NCBI RefSeq assembly: GCF_030812835.1
Contig: NZ_JAUSTM010000006.1
Location: 55,408 to 119,407 of the forward strand
From: Streptococcus moroccensis
Lineage (GTDB): Bacteria; Bacillota; Bacilli; Lactobacillales; Streptococcaceae
Direction of reading: 5' to 3'
DNA length: 64,000 nt
Numbering within the stretch: position 1 is the first letter of the stretch; every line of letters starts with the position of its first letter. The translations under genes were made by a program, and so were the position numbers. The notes under the pieces were generated by a model. The model saw nothing but the letters and a program-made list of their open reading frames with translations, made no database searches and was not told where the DNA came from. Positions 27,474 to 34,985 of this stretch are shown one piece after another.

Positions 27474-28319
27474 CTACCTTTCTAACCAGCTGGCAAGGAT
27501 AGTTGTCATGTCTTCTTTGAAGGACAAGGTCTTTTTAGCATTTTCAGGATAGCCTTGGGCGAAATCCCGGTTGAGCCGTATCAGTGTGGCGTGATCAGAT
27601 GCCTGAGTCAGGCGCTCAAAGGGAAAACGAATGATGTCTGGTGTGTTAAAGCCGACACCAAGCTCCAGAAGGACAATGCGTTTCCCGTCAAATTGCTCGA
27701 TAAAAGCACCGTAACGCTTAAGGGCTTGATGCCAGGATTCGTCCTGCACAAAGCGGTTATCGCTTCTCAAATGGGGCATCATCTCCGCCCCACAGTCAGG
27801 GCAGTGGGGGATGAGCTGGCTTGGAATCTCAAGGTTTTGGGTGGCTTGAAAGAGCTCGAGGACCTGCTCAGTATTGGCATAGGTCTTTTGCTGGCAGGGA
27901 ATGGAGCATTGCCAAAGTTCATAGTTGCCCTGCACCTCAAAAAGGCTATCAGAAGCAAAACCTGCCTTGGTAAACTGGCTGTCAACGTTAGTCGTAATCA
28001 CAAAGTGTGGTTTGTCCTTGACCAGCTGGAAGAGGTTTTTGTAGAGGGCTGTCGCTTCTGGGGCAATGGCATTGTAGTAGATATGGCGTGCCCAAAAGGC
28101 CCACTTTGTTTCGGGAGTGGGATAAGGGTAAAACGTCGCTGTAAACATATCCGTCAAGCCGTAGGCTGCAATATAATCAGCAAACAAGGTTTCAAAGCGC
28201 TCACCAGCATAGTGGAGCCCTGCTGCCTCTGATAGACCAGCACCCGCCCCGATTAAGATCAGGTCCGCCTGGTCAATGGCTTTTTTTGCTTGCGTGAGGG
28301 CGTTTTTTTGAAATAACAT
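27474..28319 (-). CDS. SirTM, sirtuin-type protein ADP-ribosyltransferase
   Basis: Class M sirtuin that transfers ADP-ribose to protein targets. Numbered from the ATG at 28319 (281 aa): GAGAGLSEAAG (24-34), TTNVD with N111, and EVQGN with Q130 where deacetylase sirtuins have the catalytic His. Zinc cysteines are C138, C142, C173 and C176. The His-to-Gln change is the known mark of SirTM. The frame extends upstream to a TTG at 28388, but that extension resembles the end of the adjacent reductase gene and is probably not coding. The lipoylated GcvH-L and LplA2 partners are not next to it here. Confidence 0.9.
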   Translation of the reverse strand: MLFQKNALTQAKKAIDQADLILIGAGAGLSEAAGLHYAGERFETLFADYIAAYGLTDMFTATFYPYPTPETKWAFWARHIYYNAIAPEATALYKNLFQLVKDKPHFVITTNVDSQFTKAGFASDSLFEVQGNYELWQCSIPCQQKTYANTEQVLELFQATQNLEIPSQLIPHCPDCGAEMMPHLRSDNRFVQDESWHQALKRYGAFIEQFDGKRIVLLELGVGFNTPDIIRFPFERLTQASDHATLIRLNRDFAQGYPENAKKTLSFKEDMTTILASWLER

Positions 28320-28411
28320 ACAATACCAGAGTGCCTTTCTAGTGTCATAACCACTGGCAAAAAAGGCCAGACCACCTGTCCAGCCCAATTTGCCATATTC
28401 ATGGACTTACC

Positions 28412-28984
28412 TTATTTGTAAAGGCCAAATCCACCTGTCCAAGAGATTTTCTCACCAACTGCCAAGACAAGTTGTAAGAAACCAGTTGCTTCTAATTCGC
28501 GTGCGCGTTTCAAGCTACCAGCGTCAACCACTGCCAAGCCAGAACCGTCCAAAGCTGCTGTGAACGCTTCTTTAGCGCCAGCGTCATCACCAGCAACCAA
28601 GACAGTTGTGTCAGCAGCGTCAGCTACTTTTTTGCTGGCAAGGCTTGCTGCAAAGTTAGTGTTGAAGGCCTTCAATACATTTGTGTTTGGAAGAGCTTTT
28701 GCGATTTCAGCAGCTGCTGAACCATCAGCAGGAACAACCAACTCATCAAAAGTTTCAAAGTTAAGGGGGTTCGTGATGTCGACGACGATTTTACCGGCCA
28801 AAGCATCCTTGTAAGTTGCTACGATACCATCAACAGCTGGGTATGGCACTGCCAAAATCACGATATCACCAAGAGTAGCGTCTGCTTCACGACCAATCAA
28901 GTTAACCGTGTTGCCTGCTTCTTCGTAACGTGCTTTCAATGCTTGCGCCATGTTGCCTTTACCGAAAATAGAAATAGTTGCCAT
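28412..28984 (-). CDS. NADPH-dependent F420 reductase-like oxidoreductase
   Basis: 190 aa Rossmann protein of the NADP-dependent F420 reductase-like family. The dinucleotide motif is IFGKGNMAQAL (about residues 5-15). VDITNPLN, a KAFNTNFA segment and the C-terminal WTGGFGLYK are present. Streptococci do not make F420, so another flavin, or a general NADP-linked reduction, is likely. The ribosome site AAAGGAGA lies just upstream. It is divergent from an HxlR regulator and upstream of sirTM and the macrodomain gene, with which it may form an operon. Codon bias suggests high expression. Confidence 0.85.
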   Translation of the reverse strand: MATISIFGKGNMAQALKARYEEAGNTVNLIGREADATLGDIVILAVPYPAVDGIVATYKDALAGKIVVDITNPLNFETFDELVVPADGSAAAEIAKALPNTNVLKAFNTNFAASLASKKVADAADTTVLVAGDDAGAKEAFTAALDGSGLAVVDAGSLKRARELEATGFLQLVLAVGEKISWTGGFGLYK

Positions 28985-29079
28985 AAGTTGTCTCCTTTTT
29001 AGTAAAAAATATTTTTGTTAGCTTGCTTTTCTCAAGCTATGGGTATATAATAACACTGTAGCATCCATTTGGGAAGTAC

Positions 29080-29093
29080 GCACTTTAAAGTGC
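29080..29093. promoter_or_regulatory. Perfect palindrome between reductase and hxlR-type genes
   Basis: GCACTTTAAAGTGC is a 14-base perfect palindrome in the divergent intergenic region. It is framed by the inverted pair CCATTTGG (29065-29072) and CCAAATGG (29112-29119). The palindrome lies just upstream of a weak -35 (TTCCCA)/-10 (TATTAT) pair serving the reductase gene. It is a candidate HxlR operator. Confidence 0.55.
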
Positions 29094-29173
29094 TATAGTT
29101 ACCAAAAGGTACCAAATGGCTGAGATAGCCTATTTTAGGCTGAAAAAAATTTTAAAAAAGATTGGAGAACATG

Positions 29174-29497
29174 ATGCCAGCAAGTACATTACCAGCCTGT
29201 CCTGTTGAAACCACCCTCTCCCTAGTGGGAAACAAATGGGTCGTTCTGATCTTGCGGGACCTGTTCACTGGAACCAAACGCTTTGGTGAGTTGAAAAAAT
29301 CCTTGGAGCCCATTAGTCAAAAAGTCTTGACCCAGCAGCTTCGCCATATGGAAGAAAAAGGCATTGTTCACCGGGAAGTTTATCCCCAAGTGCCACCCAA
29401 GGTTGAATATTCGCTGACAGAACTGGGCTGGAGCCTGCAACCCATCGTCATGAGCATGTCGGATTGGGGCAGATGGTACCAGACCTTAGAACAATAA
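29174..29497 (+). CDS. HxlR-family transcriptional regulator
   Basis: Winged-helix regulator of 107 aa from the ATG at 29174 (GGAG 6 bases upstream; the frame also allows TTG at 29162). CPVETTLSLVGNKWVVLILRDL carries the conserved N-terminal Cys that in YodB and HypR senses electrophiles or disulfide stress. The wing is REVYPQVPPKVEYSLT. It is divergent from the F420-reductase-like gene, so it most likely controls that gene and perhaps sirTM. The operator candidate is the palindrome at 29080-29093. Confidence 0.88.
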   Translation: MPASTLPACPVETTLSLVGNKWVVLILRDLFTGTKRFGELKKSLEPISQKVLTQQLRHMEEKGIVHREVYPQVPPKVEYSLTELGWSLQPIVMSMSDWGRWYQTLEQ

Positions 29498-29589
29498 GAA
29501 ATCAGTTTTCTAGAGAATAGTTCAGAGGAGAGGATTAGGTTGTTGGCTTTTACTTGCCTCGTCTAAATCTCTGTGGGGAAGGAGGAGCT

Positions 29590-31473
29590 GTGCTGACGGA
29601 GGACTTTACTTATTACACGCTGACTGTCTCGCCAGACTTAGCCCTGCATGTCTTGACAGATGGCGTTTACCAAGCTATTTCCTATGACGATGCGACCTTT
29701 TGGTCACAGGTAGAGGCTATGCTCGGACAAGAAGATCGGACCTATATCAGTTACAGAGGTGGCCATGTGGAGAAACCTCTTTTTGTCTTATTGGAAAGCT
29801 TACTTAGCAAAGCTTGGCCGACGGAGAAAGTCCAAGAAGTCTTGCTCCGTTTTCTAGAAGCTGAAGGGTCCCCCACCAAGCGCCTCTTGGATTTGGTCGG
29901 TGAGGAAGATCCAGAAGTCTATGAGCACTACCTGGCCTGGCTCAATCAGCCCAACTTGTTGGATATTGAGACCTTTGATGGGCGGATTTACCACAACGCC
30001 TTTGACCGGTTGGAGATTCAGCTGGGCTTGCCCCCAGCAGAGACCACCGAGACCTACCTATGCCATTTGGAGCTCATCTTTCAGACCGAAGCTTTTCAGA
30101 CGGTCTTTGAGGAGAAGCGTTACTTGTTAGAGACCTTTGAGGGAGACTTTCACCTGCCGGTCAATGCGACAACGACCGATGCCCAGTTGACCGAGTCCTT
30201 CTATACCAAAGGTCATCTCAAGGATGCTCGGTCGGTCTTTATTCCTCGTCCGTTTCTACCCTTTACCTATTTCCTGACAGGTAATCTTGAACGGCTTTAC
30301 CAGACCTATCAGGAGCGTCAGCCCAAGGAAGCCATCCGCAGACGCTTTGGCAAGGACGGGGCCATCACTCGATTTGGTGACTTTGTCCTGTCTTCCGGGG
30401 CGGGAGCACCGATGGGCTTTGAGATAAGGGACTACAACCCACAGCAGTCTTGGACCAGTCAGGTCAGGGTTAAGCGTGTTAAGACGGCCATTCGGATTGA
30501 CTTGACCCACATTCAGGCCAATATCATGGCCCATACGGTCAAAGACCGGCACTTTAAAACCCGCTTAGCCTTGGTGCAAAAGCTCTGGAAGGACCAACCG
30601 GAACGACGCTCAGGCCTCAACCGCCTGCTCTATCCTATCCAAGGGGCCATGGACACGCCTTTTGACCATGATCTACACACTCCGCGTTATGCCTACAGCA
30701 TGCGGATGACCCACAATTTGCTCTTAGCGGGCCTTTTAGATGCCTTGACCAGGGCTGGCATTCGCCCGCTTAGCCTCAACAATGAAGTCCTTTTTGTGGA
30801 AGACCAGGACCTGAAGGTTGAAGTGCTGACGGCCTATCTCGACAAGCTAGGTGTCTACTATGAGTATCGTCCCATAGACAACCTCCTCATTAAGGATACC
30901 AATAATTACACCTACTGGGATCCTAGGAGCCAGGAGCAGGTCTTTCGCGGGGGTTCCTTTAACCACCACGAAGGGGCAGATGTGACGACCAACATGGACA
31001 CGCCACCGATTGTCGACTGGGTCCTGCAGCAGATGATCCGAGACAGGGGCGACTTTGTCGAAAGCCAGATTCTAGATTATCTCCAGGCTTTTATGGAAAA
31101 AGCTGCGCCCGATCAGCTAAAAGAGTTTTTCATGGTGCCCCTCTACCCGATCAAGAACCGTTGGGGACTGCTCTATGCTAAAGAAGATAGTCAGATCATC
31201 ACAAGGGCTAAGGCCTGCTTTGCGACTAACCATCAAGCAGGTTGGTGGTACAGTCAACTCTATCAGCCCAAGTCTGGAGTGTCAGACCGAGAGGCCAAGG
31301 ATTTGGTCAAGCAATACCAACTGCCCATAGAAGGTCCTGTCAAACTGGTCAAACAGGTCACTGTGCGCCTGGATGCTATTGACAAGCTCACCAAAGACAC
31401 CATCAACAAAACCTACTACGCGACCCTAATCGCAAATGAAATCCGCCTCTGGCGAGATGAGGAGACGATATGA
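29590..31473 (+). CDS. Large protein resembling a degenerate phage-type DNA polymerase
   Basis: 627 aa, no assured family. Start: GTG at 29590 with AAGGAGG 4 bases upstream; the TTG at 29554 has no ribosome site. The order of segments recalls family B polymerases of Gram-positive phages: an exonuclease-like stretch (ISYRGGHVEKPLF), a GGIHG-like segment (KDGAITRFGDF), motif A position D304-L-T-H, motif B position R340-SGL-N344, and motif C position N397-N398-E399 where phages read NTDG. K435-D-T-N-N-Y440 corresponds to their KDVNNY, followed by PPIVDWVL. Motif C Asp and motif A Ser-Tyr-Pro are lost, so polymerase activity is doubtful. It is coupled to a PNPOx-like gene by a 4-base overlap. Confidence 0.5.
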   Translation: MLTEDFTYYTLTVSPDLALHVLTDGVYQAISYDDATFWSQVEAMLGQEDRTYISYRGGHVEKPLFVLLESLLSKAWPTEKVQEVLLRFLEAEGSPTKRLLDLVGEEDPEVYEHYLAWLNQPNLLDIETFDGRIYHNAFDRLEIQLGLPPAETTETYLCHLELIFQTEAFQTVFEEKRYLLETFEGDFHLPVNATTTDAQLTESFYTKGHLKDARSVFIPRPFLPFTYFLTGNLERLYQTYQERQPKEAIRRRFGKDGAITRFGDFVLSSGAGAPMGFEIRDYNPQQSWTSQVRVKRVKTAIRIDLTHIQANIMAHTVKDRHFKTRLALVQKLWKDQPERRSGLNRLLYPIQGAMDTPFDHDLHTPRYAYSMRMTHNLLLAGLLDALTRAGIRPLSLNNEVLFVEDQDLKVEVLTAYLDKLGVYYEYRPIDNLLIKDTNNYTYWDPRSQEQVFRGGSFNHHEGADVTTNMDTPPIVDWVLQQMIRDRGDFVESQILDYLQAFMEKAAPDQLKEFFMVPLYPIKNRWGLLYAKEDSQIITRAKACFATNHQAGWWYSQLYQPKSGVSDREAKDLVKQYQLPIEGPVKLVKQVTVRLDAIDKLTKDTINKTYYATLIANEIRLWRDEETI

Positions 31474-31922
31474 CCACAGTAGACTTTTTCAAATCTTTAA
31501 ATTATGACAACGGCTTGGAAGTGGCTACCAGCATCCTTGAACGCTTCCCCCTCCAATACGGAACGACCCTGGGCTTGGATGGCCTGCCCCAAATCCGTCC
31601 TTTGGAGTTCAAGTTTGAGGAACAAGGCCGCCTCTATTTTGACACCATCGCCTTTTACCAGTCCTATAAAGAATTGCAGGCCAATCCCGCCATTCAGATA
31701 TGTATCGGAGACCAGGAAACCATGTCCTATCTCAAAGTTAGCGGGCGCGTGGTCTTTGATAAGGATGAGCGATTGATCAAGCGTTGCCTTGAAGCCAGTC
31801 CCGTCTTGGCATCGCAGTTCGCCCACCAACCCGAGCTCATCATCCCTTACTACCTGACCGATGTCCTGGTCCAATTCCAATCCTTTGCCCCAGACCTTCC
31901 CAATAAAGAATGGCGGTTATGA
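31470..31922 (+). CDS. Pyridoxamine 5'-phosphate oxidase-like flavin protein
   Basis: 150 aa split-barrel protein of the PNPOx-like superfamily, which binds FMN, F420 or heme. QYGTTLGLDGLPQIRPLEFKF is the first barrel hairpin, and RLYFDTIAFYQSYKELQANP matches the phosphate-contact region. The reaction is unknown. The start overlaps the stop of the preceding polymerase-like gene by 4 bases, so the two are translated together. Confidence 0.82.
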   Translation: MTTVDFFKSLNYDNGLEVATSILERFPLQYGTTLGLDGLPQIRPLEFKFEEQGRLYFDTIAFYQSYKELQANPAIQICIGDQETMSYLKVSGRVVFDKDERLIKRCLEASPVLASQFAHQPELIIPYYLTDVLVQFQSFAPDLPNKEWRL

Positions 31923-31977
31923 GTTCTTTAAAAGCTATTGAAACTGACTCGGAAGGGTCATTTTTTTGAAACTTATT

Positions 31978-32025
31978 ATTCAAAAATAGTTTTGAATGTG
32001 GTATGCTATAGTCAAATTTAGTTTT
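31978..32025 (+). promoter_or_regulatory. CadC-type operators and promoter of cadD
   Basis: A perfect inverted repeat ATTCAAAA-ATAG-TTTTGAAT (31978-31997) and a second weaker copy TCAAATTTAGTTTTGA (32011-32026) flank an extended -10, TGGTATGCT (31999-32007). The layout resembles cad operators bound by ArsR-type repressors. Confidence 0.78.
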
Positions 32026-32042
32026 GAATGAAAGGATTCACC

Positions 32043-32660
32043 ATGTTTCAAACATTAGTCACGTCTTTTTTTCTTTATGCTGCGACAGCGGTTGATTTAC
32101 TGATTATCCTTATGATTTTCTTTGCCAAGGCTAAGTCTAAGCGGGAGATTTCCCATATCTACCTAGGGCAATACTTGGGCTCAGGGATTCTGATTTTGGC
32201 CAGTTTGTTTTTTGCCTTTGTCCTTCAGTATGTGCCTGAGGAGCGTTTTCTAGGCTTTCTCGGTGTGATTCCAATTTTTCTGGGGCTAAAAATCCTCTTT
32301 TTAGGAGAGGGAAATGGCGAGGAGATGGCAGAGGAAAGTCTGGAAAAACAAGGGCTGTCTAAATTGATTCCGACCATCGCCTTTATCACCATTGTCAGCT
32401 GTGGGGCAGATAATATTGGACTTTTTGTTCCTTACTTTTTGACTTTGACGACTGCTGAATTGGTCCTAACCCTAATCGTTTTTGCGGTTGCTATTTTTGT
32501 TTTGGTCAAGCTGGCGCAGAGCTTGGTGTCCTTGCCTGGTATTGGGGAGCGGATTGAGAAGCACAGCCGTTGGATCATCGCACTGGTTTACATTCTTTTG
32601 GGGATAGGGATTCTAGTGGAGACAGAGGCCTTGAGCCTCGTTTTGAGTTGGTTCCGTTAG
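32043..32660 (+). CDS. cadD: CadD-family cadmium resistance transporter
   Basis: Membrane protein of 205 aa with about five to six hydrophobic helices (first at residues 5-25) that confers cadmium resistance in staphylococci and streptococci. IVSCGADNIGLFVPYF is the family signature. The ATG at 32043 has AAAGGA 6 bases upstream and is preferred to the ATG at 32028. It is transcribed with the ArsR-type regulator 14 bases downstream, from a promoter with two operator copies. Confidence 0.9.
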   Translation: MFQTLVTSFFLYAATAVDLLIILMIFFAKAKSKREISHIYLGQYLGSGILILASLFFAFVLQYVPEERFLGFLGVIPIFLGLKILFLGEGNGEEMAEESLEKQGLSKLIPTIAFITIVSCGADNIGLFVPYFLTLTTAELVLTLIVFAVAIFVLVKLAQSLVSLPGIGERIEKHSRWIIALVYILLGIGILVETEALSLVLSWFR

Positions 32661-32674
32661 GAGGATTTGTTGGT

Positions 32675-33028
32675 ATGGCAAAAATTGATTCTTGTGATGT
32701 TACTGTTTTTTCTGAAGAAAAGGTCGAGCGAGCGACCGCTTTTATCCACAATGGGCAAAGTCAAGCCTTCCTGAGCCTCCTTCACAAAGTCTCCGACAGC
32801 AGACGCTCTGCCATTATCCTGGCCCTGATCAGCGAGGAAACCTTATGTGTCTGTGATATCGCCAATATCCTCAATATGAGCATGGCATCAACCTCTCATC
32901 ATCTGCGCCTCATGCACAAGGAAGGGATTCTAGGGCGAGTAAAGGAAGGAAAGTTTATGAATTATTACCTGCAAGACCAGGAGATTAAGGCTTTCTTTCA
33001 AGCACAGCTTGGCTTGGTGGCTCAGTAA
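32675..33028 (+). CDS. cadC: ArsR/SmtB-family metal-responsive repressor, CadC-like
   Basis: Winged-helix repressor of 117 aa. Metal-site cysteines C7, C58 and C60 (ETLCVCDIA) fall at the same numbers as in pI258 CadC, but position 11 is Val instead of Cys. The DNA-recognition helix is MSMASTSHHLRLMH. The frame is open further upstream into cadD, but the ATG at 32675 with AGGAGG 10 bases before it gives the usual N-terminus. It should release the cadD operators on binding Cd, Pb or Zn. Confidence 0.9.
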   Translation: MAKIDSCDVTVFSEEKVERATAFIHNGQSQAFLSLLHKVSDSRRSAIILALISEETLCVCDIANILNMSMASTSHHLRLMHKEGILGRVKEGKFMNYYLQDQEIKAFFQAQLGLVAQ

Positions 33029-33067
33029 AGTTGAAGCCTACGTTATGTTTAGTTTTGTAGCAGTGAA

Positions 33068-33097
33068 GAACTTGAGCATCGTCTCAAGTTCTATTTT
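33068..33097 (+). terminator. Terminator of cadDC
   Basis: GAACTTGAG / CTCAAGTTC perfect stem followed by TATTTTTT. Confidence 0.88.
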
Positions 33098-33195
33098 TTA
33101 GAAAATAGTAAAAATATTTGACTAAATAGAATGAGAATGATAGACTAGGTCCCATGAAAGTAAAACTATCTTACTAAATGGACAAGGAGAATCCT

Positions 33196-33810
33196 ATGGA
33201 AAAGCTGATTGCAATGGCAAAAGACCGCTTTGAAGCGGTTAACACCACGGTTTTGGAAACAAACTTGGACGGCGAAGCTGTCCTGGAGGTGCATAAGGCT
33301 GAGAAGATCATGGTCTTCGACGAAAACACCTATGCCAAACTCAAGGACCTGAGCTTTAAGGATGGGGTGATTGAAGTCAGCGTGCGCAGCCAATTCTTAC
33401 CTGAAGCACCTGATTTTGCTAGAGGTTTCATCGGTATCGCCTTTCGCATTAGTGAGGACGATGACCAGTTTGAATCCTTCTATGTCCGCCCGACCAATGG
33501 CAACCATGAGGACCCTGTTCGCGCCAATCGTGCCAGTCAATATTTTGCCTATCCGGACTACAAGTTTGATTACTTTAGGGAGCAGGGCATCACGGCCTAT
33601 GAAGCGCCAGCAGACATTGCCCTTGACGAATGGATCAGGATTCGAGCGGAGATTGCTGGCCAAGAAGCAGTCTTTTATGTCAATGGTCAGGAAACCTTGC
33701 GGGTGTCTGATTTAAAACTTGGTGCAGGTGCCCGGGGCAGTTTAGGCCTATTTGTAGACATTGGCACTCGAGGCTTTTTCAAGGATTTGAAGGTGACGGT
33801 TAATGACTAA
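33196..33810 (+). CDS. ConA-like lectin/glucanase-fold protein, unknown function
   Basis: 204 aa from the ATG at 33196, chosen because AAGGAG lies 6 bases upstream. Alternating beta-strand pattern with FKDGVIEVSVRS, RGFIGIAFRISEDDDQFESFYVRP and LGLFVDIGTRGFFKDLKV recalls laminin-G or 3-keto-disaccharide hydrolase-like (DUF1080) domains. No signal peptide is present, so it is cytoplasmic. It overlaps the start of a MarR gene by 8 bases, suggesting that the regulator controls this unit. The ligand is unknown. Confidence 0.65.
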   Translation: MEKLIAMAKDRFEAVNTTVLETNLDGEAVLEVHKAEKIMVFDENTYAKLKDLSFKDGVIEVSVRSQFLPEAPDFARGFIGIAFRISEDDDQFESFYVRPTNGNHEDPVRANRASQYFAYPDYKFDYFREQGITAYEAPADIALDEWIRIRAEIAGQEAVFYVNGQETLRVSDLKLGAGARGSLGLFVDIGTRGFFKDLKVTVND

Positions 33811-34270
33811 GGAATCAAACATTTTGAAGGAAGAGAGAAGTACCTCATCTGTTGAAAAACGATTTGCGAGGTTACGGGATGACCAGTTTGCCTTGTACGA
33901 GCACTATGCTAGGCAGCATGGGATGAACTACAAGGGACTGTTGATTCTACTGTGGCTTTACAATAGTCCCCAAGGGATTTCTCAGAAGACCTTATGCGAC
34001 AAAACCTATACTACCAAGCAGGTCGTCTATGCGATTATTCAAGGTTATCTGGAAAAAAGCTTTGTCGAGCTCAAAGCATCCCAAGAAGACAAACGTAGCA
34101 AAAAGGTAGTCCTAACCCCAGAGGGAATGAATTATGCAGATTCCATTATCGCCCCCTTGGACACTATGGAAAAAGAGGCCATGGCCCAACTTTCTGAGCA
34201 ACAAGTCGAAATGTTACTGGAAAGCACAGCCCTATTTAACCACTATCTAAAGGATAAACTACTCCCCTAA
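33803..34270 (+). CDS. MarR-family transcriptional regulator
   Basis: 155 aa winged helix. LILLWLYNSPQGISQKTLCDKTYTTKQVVYAIIQGYLEKSF is the helix-turn-helix and ASQEDKRSKKVVLTPEG is the wing with the conserved D-x-R. It contains one cysteine, in the helix-turn-helix (TLCDKT). The start overlaps the preceding lectin-fold gene by 8 bases, so the two are co-translated and the unit is probably autoregulated. Confidence 0.88.
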   Translation: MTKESNILKEERSTSSVEKRFARLRDDQFALYEHYARQHGMNYKGLLILLWLYNSPQGISQKTLCDKTYTTKQVVYAIIQGYLEKSFVELKASQEDKRSKKVVLTPEGMNYADSIIAPLDTMEKEAMAQLSEQQVEMLLESTALFNHYLKDKLLP

Positions 34271-34549
34271 TTGGCACGTGATACTAGTAGATAGTTCAAA
34301 ACAACGGCTGATCTTTGACCGACCGCTGAGATAAGGCTTATCAAGAATTTTCGGATTTCCTAAACCGATTATATTTTTGGTATAATAAAAATGAATGAGG
34401 CCAATTGTCATACCTTTATCACCCTGATTTAGCGTGTAGAGAGTATTTGCTAACGAGTGACATTTGTCATATCCACAAATGACAAATAGGACTACTGACT
34501 AGTTACCCTGTCTGCTATAATGAACCCATCACGAAAGAGAGGATGGCCC
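34271..34549 (+). promoter_or_regulatory. Regulatory gap before the DUF3021-like gene
   Basis: The gap holds an extended -10 TGGTATAAT (34379-34387) leading only into a 14-codon ORF, then the inverted repeat ATTTGTCAT / ATGACAAAT, then TATAAT at 34516-34521 just before the gene. No second gene is visible. The repeat is a candidate regulator site. Confidence 0.5.
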
Positions 34550-34906
34550 ATGACTGAATTTCGTTCCTATATCAAGTCTAGTATCCTACGGGTAATCCTT
34601 ATTTTAGGTCTTGCCCTGATTATCAGTTTCTTCATCAAAGATGCCCAACAGTCCAGATCGATACTGGGAGCGGCCATTATCGCTGCTGGGATTGCAGGAG
34701 CTTGGCATATCTATGACATCAATAGCTGGCCGCTGAAAAAAAGGATAGGTCTCCATACCTTGGTCATGTTCCTTGTTGTGGTCTTGGCTTACCTTGTTGG
34801 TGGTTGGATTAAGACCTGGACGGATGTTTGGATTGGGTTAGCTGCCTTTGTAGGTAATGGGATTGTCCTATGCAGCTTAGGCTATTTCTTCTTTAAAGAT
34901 AAGTAA
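34550..34906 (+). CDS. DUF3021-like four-helix membrane protein
   Basis: 118 aa from the ATG at 34550 (GAGAGGA upstream). Four hydrophobic helices lie at about residues 11-30, 38-56, 68-88 and 92-113. The KDAQQSRSILGAAIIAAGIAGAWHIYDI layout fits DUF3021 proteins. These usually pair with a LytTR regulator that they hold inactive at the membrane, as in HdrRM and BrsRM of S. mutans. No LytTR gene is adjacent here. Confidence 0.65.
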   Translation: MTEFRSYIKSSILRVILILGLALIISFFIKDAQQSRSILGAAIIAAGIAGAWHIYDINSWPLKKRIGLHTLVMFLVVVLAYLVGGWIKTWTDVWIGLAAFVGNGIVLCSLGYFFFKDK

Positions 34907-34909
34907 CTC

Positions 34910-34951
34910 ATAACACCTATCAAATTTTGGTTTGATAGGTGTTATTTTTCT
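34910..34951. terminator. Bidirectional terminator
   Basis: ATAACACCTATCAAA / TTTGATAGGTGTTAT, a 15-base perfect stem, between the DUF3021-like gene and the convergent Xre regulator gene. Confidence 0.88.
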
Positions 34952-34985
34952 ATTACCCGTTTGGGAGTCTCTGTTAGGGAAAATG

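Noticed and set aside
28320..28388. N-terminal extension of SirTM from a TTG start
   Set aside because: No ribosome site, and the encoded segment copies the end of the adjacent reductase gene; the ATG at 28319 gives the usual protein.
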